Source: Kordiimonadales bacterium IMCC3096 (lineage in GTDB: Bacteria > Pseudomonadota > Alphaproteobacteria > Minwuiales > Minwuiaceae). Taken from it: a stretch of DNA of 64,000 bases. The position numbers and the translations under genes were made by a program. How positions within the stretch are numbered: the first letter of the stretch is position 1; the number at the start of each line of letters is the position of its first letter. The notes under the pieces are model-generated. The model worked only from the letters and a program-made list of their open reading frames with translations, searched no databases and had not been told where the DNA came from. The DNA lies in NCBI GenBank assembly GCA_016865035.1, contig CP018227.1, positions 1,830,001 through 1,894,000 of the forward strand, read 5' to 3'. Shown piece after piece: positions 8,104 to 16,567 of the stretch.

Positions 8104-9057
8104 ATGACGGCGGTCACGATCCAGGATATCGAGGCAGCGCAGGCGCGCATGCAGGGCTCCGTGCGGCGCACGCCCATGCTGCGCGTGGCCCCGGCGGTCG
8201 GGCTTTCGCTGCCCTGTGACCTGGTGCTGAAGCTGGAGAACCTGCAACTCGCCGGCTCCTTCAAGGCACGGGGCGCGGCCAATACGGCGCTTTCGCTGAC
8301 GCGGGAACAGTTGCAGCACGGTGTCATCACGGCCTCCGGCGGCAACCACGGGCTCGGCGTTGCTGCGGCTGCGAAGGCGGCGGGGGTGCCTGCCAGCATC
8401 CATGTTCCGGTCACCGCAGCACCCGACAAGGTAGCCAGGATGCGTCGTTTTGGCGCAGAAGTCGTGGTGGAAGGCGAAGCCTGGGACGATGCGAATCAGT
8501 TGGCACTGGCCCGGGTCGAGGCGGAAGGCCGCGTTTATGTACATCCCTTCGCACAGCCAAGCGTCATCGCGGGCCAGGGCACCGTCGGTCTGGAGATCCT
8601 GGAGGACATGCCGGATGTGGAGACCGTGGTGCTGGCGATCGGCGGCGGCGGCCTGATTTCCGGCGTCGCGACAGCGCTGAAGGCCCGGCGCCCCGATATC
8701 CGCATCATCGGTGTGGAGCCGGAGGGGGCACCGACGCTCCGCCGCTCGGTCGATGCAGGTGAACTGGTGACGCTGGAACGCATCTCGACCAGGGCGCCGA
8801 CCCTGGCGCCACGCCGGTCGGCCGAGATCAATCTGGAGATCATCCAGCGCACCGTCGATGACATCGTGCTGGTCAGTGACCCGGAAATGTATGCCGCCGC
8901 CGCCTGGCTCTGGGACGAGCTCGGGATCGGTACGGAACTCGCCGCCGCCGCGGGGATGGCCGCCCTGTTCAATGGCCGCTTCCCCGTGCGGGCAGACGAG
9001 AAGGTCTGTGTCGTGATCTGCGGCGCGGGCGTCGACGGCTTCGGCACCAGGGACTGA
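8104..9057 (+). CDS. PLP-dependent threonine/serine dehydratase family protein
   Basis: 317 residues, fold type II PLP enzyme. The catalytic lysine sits in AGSFKARGA, the substrate loop is ASGGNHG, and the phosphate-binding loop is GGGGLISG. The family deaminates hydroxy amino acids such as threonine, serine or 3-hydroxyaspartate; EutB of ectoine breakdown is a relative. There is no C-terminal ACT regulatory domain, so a catabolic role is more likely than isoleucine biosynthesis. ATG 8104 was chosen over upstream in-frame starts because AGGAGGGC precedes it by 7 bases. It is divergent from the MttB operon, which may mean a shared substrate pathway. Confidence 0.88.
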   Translation: MTAVTIQDIEAAQARMQGSVRRTPMLRVAPAVGLSLPCDLVLKLENLQLAGSFKARGAANTALSLTREQLQHGVITASGGNHGLGVAAAAKAAGVPASIHVPVTAAPDKVARMRRFGAEVVVEGEAWDDANQLALARVEAEGRVYVHPFAQPSVIAGQGTVGLEILEDMPDVETVVLAIGGGGLISGVATALKARRPDIRIIGVEPEGAPTLRRSVDAGELVTLERISTRAPTLAPRRSAEINLEIIQRTVDDIVLVSDPEMYAAAAWLWDELGIGTELAAAAGMAALFNGRFPVRADEKVCVVICGAGVDGFGTRD

Positions 9058-9162
9058 GCAGCGCCCGGGGCCCGGCGGTGAACCTTCCGGGTCACCTTCT
9101 CCTCGCGCACATGTCAGCACGCGGGCATGGCGCGCCGTTCCGGTTCGGCCTATCTCTGTGCC

Positions 9163-9975
9163 ATGGATCAGTTTCTTCTGGATAACGAGGCGACGCTGAG
9201 GCTTGGCGTCTTCGGCGGCATGCTGCTGGCGATGATCGCGGCCGAGCGGCTGGCGCCCCGTCGCCGGCTGACCCAGGGGCTGGTCGGGCGCTGGTTCAGG
9301 AACCTGTCCGTCGTCGTGCTGAACACCCTGGTGCTGCGGCTGAGCTTCTTCTTCCTGCCGACGCTGGCGGTCGGGTTCGCCTTCCTGATGGCGGAGCGGG
9401 GGATCGGCCTGTTCAACCTGGTGGATCTGCCGCCGGTGCTGGAGATCGTGGCGGCGGTGCTGCTGCTCGACCTCGCCATCTGGGCGCAGCATGTGGCCTT
9501 CCACAAGGTGCCGCTGTTCTGGCGGCTGCATCGGGTGCACCATGCCGACATGGATATCGACGTGACCACCGGCCTCCGGTTTCACCCGGTCGAGATCATC
9601 CTGTCGATGGTCTTCAAGTTCGCCGTCATTGCCCTGCTGGGTCCGGCGGCGGTGGCGGTGCTGCTCTTCGAGGTGGTGCTGAACGGGGCTGCCATGTTCA
9701 ACCACGCCAACCTGCGTCTGCCCGGATGGCTGGACAGGCTGATGCGCCGGATCATCGTCACGCCGGATTTCCACCGGGTGCATCATTCGGTGATCCCGTC
9801 GGAGACCGACTCCAACTATGGCTTCAACCTGACGCTCTGGGACCGGCTGTTCGGCACCCTGACACCGCAGCCGCGCGCCGGGCATGACGGCATGGAAATC
9901 GGCCTCGCCGACTATCGTGAGGGCCGGCGGCAGGGGCTTGGCTGGATGCTTGCCCTGCCCTTCCGCCGGTCCTGA
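9163..9975 (+). CDS. Sterol desaturase / fatty acid hydroxylase family membrane protein
   Basis: 270 residues with about four or five membrane segments and the histidine boxes of the di-iron hydroxylase superfamily: HVAFH, HRVHH (twice) and a spaced HANL. These enzymes oxidise C-H bonds of lipids at the membrane. The last part (NYGFNLTLWDRLFGT) is typical of bacterial members. The start is uncertain: I prefer ATG 9163, which begins just before the first membrane segment, over ATG 9127; neither has a strong ribosome binding site. The next gene starts 8 bases after the stop, so it is probably co-transcribed with the two glycosyltransferase-type genes. The lipid substrate is unknown. Confidence 0.87.
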   Translation: MDQFLLDNEATLRLGVFGGMLLAMIAAERLAPRRRLTQGLVGRWFRNLSVVVLNTLVLRLSFFFLPTLAVGFAFLMAERGIGLFNLVDLPPVLEIVAAVLLLDLAIWAQHVAFHKVPLFWRLHRVHHADMDIDVTTGLRFHPVEIILSMVFKFAVIALLGPAAVAVLLFEVVLNGAAMFNHANLRLPGWLDRLMRRIIVTPDFHRVHHSVIPSETDSNYGFNLTLWDRLFGTLTPQPRAGHDGMEIGLADYREGRRQGLGWMLALPFRRS

Positions 9976-9983
9976 GCCGGACC

Positions 9984-10658
9984 GTGCCCGGTCTGAGTGT
10001 CATCATCCCCTGCCTCGATGCGGCGCAGACGCTTGGGCCGGTGCTCGACACGGTGCAGGGCGCGCCGGTCAGCGAGACCCTGGTGATCGATGGCGGCTCC
10101 ACCGACGCCAGCCGGGCGGTTGCGGCGGACCATGGGGCGCGGGTCATCGCGACGGCACGCGGGCGCGGTCATCAGATGCGTGAGGGCGCGGCGGCGGCGG
10201 CTGGCCCCTGGCTGCTGTTCCTGCATGCGGACACCCGCCTGGACCCGGCCTGGCGACAGGCCGCCCGCGCCTTCATGGATGATCCGGCCAGTCAGGCCCG
10301 CGCGGCCGCGTTCCGGCTGCGCCTCGACAGCGACCGGCACGCGGCCCGGCGGGTGGAGCGGCTGGTGGCCTGGCGCTGCCGCGCGCTTGGCCTGCCCTGG
10401 GGGGATCAGGGCCTGCTGATACACGCGGATCTGCTGGCCACGATCGGCGGGTACCCGGAGATGCCGCTGATGGAGGATGTGACACTGGCGCGCCGGATCG
10501 GGCGCGGGCGGCTGACCATGCTCGATGCCGATGCCGTCACCTCCGCCGCCCGCTATGAGCGTGACGGCTGGTGGGCGCGCCCGCTGCGCAACGCGGCGCT
10601 GCTGACCCTGCATTTCCTGGGGGTTCCGCCCCGCATCCTGCTGCGGCTGTATGGATGA
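9984..10658 (+). CDS. TIGR04283-type family 2 glycosyltransferase
   Basis: 224 residues with a GT-A fold: SVIIPCLDAA at the N-terminus, VIDGGSTD, a metal-binding region LHADTRLD, and the MEDVTLARR motif. Members of this family are named for arsenosugar clusters but occur widely without arsenic genes. The start is GTG 9984, 8 bases after the previous stop; no ATG precedes the conserved SVIIP strand. The 3' end overlaps the next gene by four bases (ATGA), which implies translational coupling. Nothing here identifies the sugar donor or acceptor. Confidence 0.87.
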   Translation: MPGLSVIIPCLDAAQTLGPVLDTVQGAPVSETLVIDGGSTDASRAVAADHGARVIATARGRGHQMREGAAAAAGPWLLFLHADTRLDPAWRQAARAFMDDPASQARAAAFRLRLDSDRHAARRVERLVAWRCRALGLPWGDQGLLIHADLLATIGGYPEMPLMEDVTLARRIGRGRLTMLDADAVTSAARYERDGWWARPLRNAALLTLHFLGVPPRILLRLYG

Positions 10659-11248
10659 GGCCGCCGGTTGTGATCCTGTTCTGCCGGGTGCCGCGCCTCG
10701 GTACGGTGAAGACCCGCCTGGCGCGCGACATCGGCCCGGCGCAGGCGCTGCGGTTCTATCGCGCCACCCTGTGGGCGACACTCCGCACCGCGGGGCAACT
10801 GCCGCAGGCCGAAGTCGTCCTCTGCGTGACGCCGGACAGCGCGGTGCGCGCCCGGGACTGGCCTGCCGGGCGGCGGCGGGTACCACAGGGCAGCGGTGAT
10901 CTGGGGCAACGCATGGCGCGGGCGCTGGACAGGTTCCGGGACCGCGACCGCCTTCTGATCGGCTGTGACATCCCTGATATCCGACCGCACCACCTGCGGC
11001 AGGCGCTGGCCGTCGTGCGGCGCAACCACGTCACGTTCGGCCCGGCAACGGACGGCGGCTTCTGGCTCGTCGGCTTGCGGCGCGGCATCCGGTCCCCCGC
11101 CCTGTTCCGTGATGTGCGCTGGTCGCACCCGGAAACCCTGGCCGACAGCCTGCGCGGCCTGCCCGGCGCATGGCGGATCGGCACGGCCAGCCGCTTGAAT
11201 GACGTGGACGATCTGGGGGACTATCGGCGGCAGATGAATCGGCCCTGA
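10655..11248 (+). CDS. TIGR04282 / DUF2064-type glycosyltransferase-like protein
   Basis: 197 residues. It opens with VVILFCRVPRLGTVKTRLA, a nucleotidyltransferase-like start with the conserved G-x-V-K-T-R-L loop. Later it has IGCDIPDIRP and GPATDGGFWLVGL, which are hallmarks of DUF2064. The family almost always pairs with TIGR04283 proteins, as here. ATG 10655 overlaps the previous stop (ATGA). The biochemical step is not firmly known for most members, and no arsenic methyltransferase or transporter gene is nearby. A role in making a glycosylated lipid or metabolite, perhaps hydroxylated by the desaturase-like neighbour, is inference. Confidence 0.85.
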   Translation: MRPPVVILFCRVPRLGTVKTRLARDIGPAQALRFYRATLWATLRTAGQLPQAEVVLCVTPDSAVRARDWPAGRRRVPQGSGDLGQRMARALDRFRDRDRLLIGCDIPDIRPHHLRQALAVVRRNHVTFGPATDGGFWLVGLRRGIRSPALFRDVRWSHPETLADSLRGLPGAWRIGTASRLNDVDDLGDYRRQMNRP

Positions 11249-11280
11249 GCAGAGAGGCCGTTCCGGGGGGAGAGCACATC

Positions 11281-13587
11281 ATGCGATATGGCATCGGACA
11301 GTCCGCCACGCGGGTCGAGGACAAGCGGTTCCTGACCGGCAACGGACGCTATCTGGATGACATCACCCCGTCCGGCTGCCTGCACGGCATCATGGTGCGG
11401 TCCCCCGCCGCCCATGCGCGGGTGCGCGACATCGACACCACTGCCGCGCGCGACCTGCCCGGTGTCGTGGCCGTCTATACCGACCGGGACTGGCAGGCGG
11501 CGGGACTCGGACCCGTGCCGACACGCCCCGCCATCACCAACATGGACGGGTCCCCCATCTGCAACCCTGCCCGCTGGCCGCTGGCGCGGGGGCGGGTCCG
11601 CCATGTCGGTGACGGCATTGCCTTCGTTGTCGCCACCAGCCGAGCCGTGGCCCGGGACGCCGCTGAACTGGTCTCGTTTGATCTGGAGGAACTGCCGGCG
11701 GTCATCGATTCCGTTGCCGCCCTGTCGCCGGACGCCCCCGCCGCCCTGCACGAGGAAGCCCCCGACAACCGCAGCTTCACCTGGGAGAAGGGCGAACGCG
11801 CCCCGGCGGAGGACGCCCTGGCCACCGCCGCCCATGTGGCCGAGGTGCGCCTGCACAACAACCGCATCGTCATCAACCCGATGGAGACCCGGGGCATCCT
11901 GTGCATCTACGACGCAGAGCAGGATTTCTACACCGTCTCCGGCTCGATCCAGAACGTCTTCATGTACCGCACCATGCTGGCGGAGAAGGTCTTCGGCATC
12001 CCGGTCGAGCGCATGCGGGTCGTCGCCTATGACGTGGGTGGCGGCTTCGGCGGCAAGAATCAGGTGCAGCCGGAACATCTGCTGACCGTCTTCGCCGCCC
12101 GCGAACTGAAGCGCCCGGTGAAATGGGTCGCCGACCGGACAGAAGGCTTCCTGACCGACGGGCAGGGCCGCGACCAGCAGACCCGCGTGCGGCTGGCGCT
12201 GGATGCGGACCACCGCTTCACCGCGCTGCATGTGGAGACGACGGTCGATCTCGGTGCCTATGTCTCGACCAACGGCACCGGCGTGCCGACGGGGGCCACG
12301 ACCTCCGTCATGGGCGGGCCCTATGACATTCCCCATGTCTACAACATCGTCCACGGCGCCTTCACCAACACGGTCCCCACCGATGCCTATCGCGGCGCGG
12401 GGCGGCCGGAGGCCTGCTTCCTGCTGGAGCGCGCGGTGGATGTGGCCGCCGCCGACCTTGGCATCGACGCGATGGAGCTGCGGCGGCGGAACTACATCCC
12501 GCCCACCGCCATGCCCTACCGCGCATCGCTGGGACACACCATCGACTCCGGTGACTTCCGCGCGCTGCTCGACCGGGCGCTGGAACAGGCCGACGTGGCG
12601 GGCTTCGCGGTCCGCGCGGCGCAGAGCGAGGCGCAGGGCAAGGTGCGCGGACTGGGCGTCGCCAGCTATCTGGAGGCGACGCTGGGTGTGCCGACCGAAT
12701 ATGCGCGGCTGGAATTCGACCGGGACGGCATCGTCACCGTCGCCGTCGGCACCCAGTCGAACGGCCAGAGCCACGAGACCACCTTCCCGCAGATCGTGGC
12801 GGAGAAGCTTGGTGTGCCCTTCGAGCAGGTGCGGTTCCGCCAGTCCGACACGGACGCCACGCCCATGGGCAACGGGCATGGCGGATCGCGGTCACTGCAA
12901 CTGGCCGGCAGCGCCATCCTGAATGCGGCAACCAAGCTGGTGGAGAAGGCGAAGGCGCAGGCGGCGGAGATGCTGGAGACGGCGACCGACGATATCGACT
13001 TCGCCGACGGCACCTTCCGCGTTGTCGGCACCGACCGGTCGGTGAACTGGGCCGACCTGGCGGCGGCAGCCTTCGACAGCAGCCGCCCGGCGGCGGAACG
13101 CGGCCTGTCGGACGAGGATACCTACACCAAGGACGGCACCGCCTATCCCAACGGCTGCCACATCGCGGAGATCGAGATCGATCCGGCGACCGGGGTGCTG
13201 ACCGTTGCGCGCTATACCGCGCTGGATGACTTCGGACAGATCATCAATCCGATGGTGGTGGCGGGTCAGGTCATGGGCGGGATCATGCAGGGGGTCGGGC
13301 AGGCGGTGCTGGAACACACGGTCTACGACCCGGAAAGCGGGCAGTTGCTCAGCGGTTCCTTCATGGACTACTGCATGCCGCGCGCGCTGGACCTGCCGGA
13401 AACCGATATCGCCTTCTTCGAGGATGCGCCGACCAAGACGTCACCCATCGGGGCCAAGGGCTGCGGCGAGGCCGGCACCATCGCCGGTCCCCCGGCCATC
13501 GCCAGCGCCATCTGCAACGCGCTGGGCCTGAAGCACATCGACATGCCCTACACGCCGGAGAAGATCTGGCGGCTGATGCAGCAATAG
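11281..13587 (+). CDS. Xanthine dehydrogenase family molybdopterin-binding subunit (form II CoxL-like)
   Basis: 768 residues, the usual length for the large subunit of molybdenum hydroxylases. It has DVGGGFGGKNQ in the cofactor region, the active-site loop AYRGAGR at residues 369-375 (the form II type, not the AYXCSFR of true CO dehydrogenase), and GAKGCGEAGT near the C-terminus with the likely catalytic Glu730. The family hydroxylates aldehydes, purines or N-heterocycles using water. Genes for the FAD (CoxM) and 2Fe-2S (CoxS) subunits normally sit next to it but are absent here. GGGGGGAGAG lies just before the start. The substrate is unknown. Confidence 0.9.
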   Translation: MRYGIGQSATRVEDKRFLTGNGRYLDDITPSGCLHGIMVRSPAAHARVRDIDTTAARDLPGVVAVYTDRDWQAAGLGPVPTRPAITNMDGSPICNPARWPLARGRVRHVGDGIAFVVATSRAVARDAAELVSFDLEELPAVIDSVAALSPDAPAALHEEAPDNRSFTWEKGERAPAEDALATAAHVAEVRLHNNRIVINPMETRGILCIYDAEQDFYTVSGSIQNVFMYRTMLAEKVFGIPVERMRVVAYDVGGGFGGKNQVQPEHLLTVFAARELKRPVKWVADRTEGFLTDGQGRDQQTRVRLALDADHRFTALHVETTVDLGAYVSTNGTGVPTGATTSVMGGPYDIPHVYNIVHGAFTNTVPTDAYRGAGRPEACFLLERAVDVAAADLGIDAMELRRRNYIPPTAMPYRASLGHTIDSGDFRALLDRALEQADVAGFAVRAAQSEAQGKVRGLGVASYLEATLGVPTEYARLEFDRDGIVTVAVGTQSNGQSHETTFPQIVAEKLGVPFEQVRFRQSDTDATPMGNGHGGSRSLQLAGSAILNAATKLVEKAKAQAAEMLETATDDIDFADGTFRVVGTDRSVNWADLAAAAFDSSRPAAERGLSDEDTYTKDGTAYPNGCHIAEIEIDPATGVLTVARYTALDDFGQIINPMVVAGQVMGGIMQGVGQAVLEHTVYDPESGQLLSGSFMDYCMPRALDLPETDIAFFEDAPTKTSPIGAKGCGEAGTIAGPPAIASAICNALGLKHIDMPYTPEKIWRLMQQ

Positions 13588-13615
13588 TCGGGTCGGTTCG
13601 GGAAATCCGACATCT

Positions 13616-13638
13616 CCTTCCCCCGCAACAGGGGAAGG
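13616..13638. terminator. Hairpin between convergent genes
   Basis: CCTTCCCC/GGGGAAGG with a 7-base loop lies between two gene ends. It could act as a bidirectional terminator, but no T-run follows. Confidence 0.4.
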
Positions 13639-13663
13639 GGAACGGGCAGATCCGATCCTGCGG

Positions 13664-15319
13664 TCAGGCCGCGTCGCTGGACGACTCGTCGGGGATGCGC
13701 AGGGGGCGGAGCAGGAAGGCGGGGACGTGATCGCCCAGGCCCACCGGCGTGTTGTCGTTGTCGTCGCGACGGTTGCGACCGCCGGACCGGTTCGGGGAGG
13801 GGCGGCTGCGGCCTGCCTGGCGACCGGCATCCGGTCCGTCACCATGGGGTACCCGACCCGGCTCACGGCCTGATTCACGACTCTCGGCCTTGGGCTCTTC
13901 CGTCGCTGCTTCCGACGCGGCCTCGACAGGTGCTTCCGCGGTCTTGCGGCGCGGGGCGCGGCGGGTCCGGGCGGGCTTGGCGGGCGCGGCTTCGGACGCT
14001 GTGGTGTCCTCTGCAGGTGCTCCGGCCTCGACGGGTTCCGTCACGGTTTCCTCGGGTGCAGTCGAATCGGCGACGGCCTCCACGGTCTCGTCCTTCGGTT
14101 TCGTCCGGCGCGGACGGCGGGCACGCTTCGGTGCCGGTGCCTCATCGCCATCGGCGGCTTCCGCAGCGGCAGGCGCCGGAGCAGCAGCACCCTTCTTGCC
14201 GAAACCGTCGATCACCATCGGCTTGATGTTGCCGCCGATCAGCTTCTGGATCGCGTCCAGCGCCTTGGATTCCTTCGCGGTGGCGAGCATGAAGGCGCGA
14301 CCCTTCATCCCGGCGCGACCGGTACGACCGATGCGGTGAATGTAATCCTCCGCATGGAACGGCACATCGAAGTTGAAGACGTGGCTGAGGCCCTGGATGT
14401 CGATACCGCGGGCGGCAACGTCGGAGCAGACCATGATCTTCGCCTGATCGGTCTTGAACTTCTCCAGCGTCGCCATGCGATCGAGCTGGTCCATGTCGCC
14501 ATGCAGCGCCACGGCGTCGTAGCCATGTTTCTGCATCGACTTGTGCAGCATCTTCACGTCCGACTTGCGGTTGCAGAAGATCAGCGCGTTGCGGATGTTT
14601 TCCTGATTGATCAGGGCACGCAGCGCATCACGCTTGTCGCGTTCGTCCAGCATCGTCAGGTGCTGTTCGACGGTCGCGGCGGGGGATGCGGGCGGAGCCA
14701 CCTCCACCTCGCGCGGTTCCACCAGGAACTTGTCGGCCAGCTTGCGGATCGACGGCGGCATGGTGGCGGAGAAGAACAGGGTCTGGCGACGCGGCGGCAG
14801 GCAGGAGACGATGCGCTCCACATCCGGCATGAAGCCCATGTCCATCATCCGGTCCGCCTCGTCGATGACGAAGAACTGGATCTGGCTCAGCATCATGCGG
14901 CCACGGTCGAACAGGTCCAGCAGGCGGCCGGGCGTCGCGATGATGATATCGCAGGTGCCGTCCAGCTCCGCTTCCTGTTCCTTCATGCCCAGCCCGCCGA
15001 TCAGCAGCGCGCGGGAAAGCTTCTGGTACTTGGTGTACATGTCGAAGCTGTCCGCCACCTGGGCGGCCAGTTCGCGTGTCGGTTCCAGGACGAGGGCGCG
15101 CGGCATCCGCGGCTTCGACCGGCCCTGGGCCATGACGTCGATCATCGGCAGCAGGAAGGCGGCGGTCTTGCCGGTGCCGGTCTGCGCCGTGCCAAGCAGA
15201 TCCTTGCCCATCAGGACATGCGGGATGGACTTCTGCTGGATGGGGGTGGCGGTTTCGTATCCCGCCTCCGAAATTGCCTTGCAGACCTCGTCACTCAGAC
15301 CGAGGTCCGGAAATGTCAT
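13664..15319 (-). CDS. DEAD-box ATP-dependent RNA helicase, RhlE-like, with basic disordered tail
   Basis: 551 residues. All helicase motifs are present: Q motif near 3-28, motif I AQTGTGKT at 45-52, PTREL, the Walker B box DEAD (in VIDEADRMMDMGF), SAT, and HRIGRTGR. This core ends near residue 380. The last 170 residues are low-complexity, rich in Ala, Glu, Pro, Arg and Lys (KRARRPRRTKPK, TRRAPRRKTAE, then an Arg/Asn/Gly-rich stretch), typical of RNA-binding tails of RhlE-type helicases. Such proteins remodel rRNA or mRNA, often under cold stress. The start at 15319 opens directly on the Q motif; upstream in-frame methionines add no conserved sequence. Confidence 0.92.
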   Translation of the reverse strand: MTFPDLGLSDEVCKAISEAGYETATPIQQKSIPHVLMGKDLLGTAQTGTGKTAAFLLPMIDVMAQGRSKPRMPRALVLEPTRELAAQVADSFDMYTKYQKLSRALLIGGLGMKEQEAELDGTCDIIIATPGRLLDLFDRGRMMLSQIQFFVIDEADRMMDMGFMPDVERIVSCLPPRRQTLFFSATMPPSIRKLADKFLVEPREVEVAPPASPAATVEQHLTMLDERDKRDALRALINQENIRNALIFCNRKSDVKMLHKSMQKHGYDAVALHGDMDQLDRMATLEKFKTDQAKIMVCSDVAARGIDIQGLSHVFNFDVPFHAEDYIHRIGRTGRAGMKGRAFMLATAKESKALDAIQKLIGGNIKPMVIDGFGKKGAAAPAPAAAEAADGDEAPAPKRARRPRRTKPKDETVEAVADSTAPEETVTEPVEAGAPAEDTTASEAAPAKPARTRRAPRRKTAEAPVEAASEAATEEPKAESRESGREPGRVPHGDGPDAGRQAGRSRPSPNRSGGRNRRDDNDNTPVGLGDHVPAFLLRPLRIPDESSSDAA

Positions 15320-15601
15320 TGCGCTAATGTGGGTGCTCCCCGTTGGGATGTTTCTTTCAGGTGATGGACTGCAGGGGTCGGATGAGCGACCGGCCTTGAT
15401 ACGGTCTGCAACCCTTCCGGAAATTCCGCCCTTTTCGTTGTCGGATACCGGCCCTGAACAGTTTACTTCGCAGTGACGACAGTAACATGACAGGTCAGGC
15501 GCTTGTCGCACGGCTTTGGGGGAAGTACTGAAGGTGGAGTGCCCTGTCAATCACGAACACAGTGTTCGGGGTGTGGCGTCTGCGCACGTGTGGAGTATTT
15601 C

Positions 15602-16300
15602 ATGACCCGACCTGCCCTGCTTCTGATCCCCGGTCTTCTCTGTACCGAACAGCTCTGGGCGCCACAGGTGGCGGCCCTGTCCGAGCTGGCCGACATCCAT
15701 GTCGGTGACCATGCGCAGGACCTGACCATCCCCGCCATCGCGGAACGCATTCTGGCCGGGGCGCCGCCGACCTTTGCGCTGGCCGGTCTGTCGATGGGCG
15801 GCTACATCGCCTTCGAGATCTGGCGGCAGGCCCCGGAACGGGTCACGCGCATCGCCCTGCTGGATACCCGCGCCAGCACGGATTCGGAGGCCGAACTGGT
15901 CCGGCGCCGCGAACTGCTGGCGCTGGTGGAGAAGGGCCGTTTCACCGGGGTGCATGACCGGCTGATGCCCCTGTTCGTGCATCCCGACCGGCTGCAGGAT
16001 GAACCGCTGCTGAACACCATCCGGCAGATGGCGGAGGATATCGGCAAGGATGGCTTCGTGCGCCAGACCCGTGCGCTGATGGCCCGCAGCGCCGCCCACG
16101 ATGTCTGCCGCAGCATCAATGTGCCCGCGCTGGTGCTGTGCGGTCGGCAGGATGCGCTGACGCCGCTGGCGATGCATGAGGAGATGGCGGATCTGATTCC
16201 CGGCGCCCGGCTGTCGGTGATCGAGGACTGTGGTCACCTGTCGACGCTGGAGCAGCCGGAAGCGGTCAATCGCGAACTGCGGGACTGGCTGCAGGGCTGA
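15602..16300 (+). CDS. Alpha/beta hydrolase
   Basis: 232 residues with the alpha/beta hydrolase fold: LLLIPGLLCTEQLW with the oxyanion-hole region, nucleophile elbow GLSMGGY (Ser in GxSxG), an Asp in CGRQDALTP, and the catalytic His in CGHLSTLEQPE. The triad is complete, so it should be active as an esterase or a related hydrolase. The start ATG 15602 immediately precedes the first conserved strand. It is divergent from the helicase gene, and a 90-base stem-loop element follows it. The substrate cannot be predicted. Confidence 0.88.
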   Translation: MTRPALLLIPGLLCTEQLWAPQVAALSELADIHVGDHAQDLTIPAIAERILAGAPPTFALAGLSMGGYIAFEIWRQAPERVTRIALLDTRASTDSEAELVRRRELLALVEKGRFTGVHDRLMPLFVHPDRLQDEPLLNTIRQMAEDIGKDGFVRQTRALMARSAAHDVCRSINVPALVLCGRQDALTPLAMHEEMADLIPGARLSVIEDCGHLSTLEQPEAVNRELRDWLQG

Positions 16301-16336
16301 GGCGGTCTTTCTGTGGACCGCACCTGACTCCTTGCG

Positions 16337-16426
16337 CTGACCGCTCCACCCCTCTCCCCCTCCCGGCCACCCATTTCAGGATACTTGCGTGGGTGGCCGG
16401 GAGGGGGAGAGGGGTGGAGCGGTCAG
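16337..16426. repeat. Family A stem-loop element, copy 1 (perfect 37-base arms)
   Basis: Bases 16337-16373 are an exact reverse complement of 16390-16426, with a 16-base loop TTTCAGGATACTTGCG. The inner arm is a pyrimidine tract (CCCCTCTCCCCCTCCCGG) and the outer arm CTGACCGCTCCAC is specific to this copy. Related copies lie at 26704 and 52732. There is no T-run and no transposase gene. Confidence 0.9.
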
Positions 16427-16567
16427 CAAATGAGTCCCGAAAGGGGAGGCATGGTCCACGAACAGACAGATTCCGGTGGCCATCGCGCCTTGATCGGCGC
16501 TAGAAAACCGCCTTCACTGACATGTCGCCGATAGCGGCGATTCGGACCTGCCCGGAGCAGTAACGAC

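Noticed and set aside
9984-11248. Arsenosugar biosynthesis cluster
   Set aside because: Only the two family names point there; no arsenic methyltransferase, radical SAM or arsenite transport gene is in the window.
11281-13587. Aerobic carbon monoxide dehydrogenase large subunit
   Set aside because: The active-site loop is AYRGAGR (form II), not the AYXCSFR loop of proven CO dehydrogenases, and partner subunits are absent.
16337-16426. Family A element as an ordinary terminator
   Set aside because: No T-run follows either arm, the loop is conserved in both orientations, and copy 2 lies after a gene that already has its own strong terminator.
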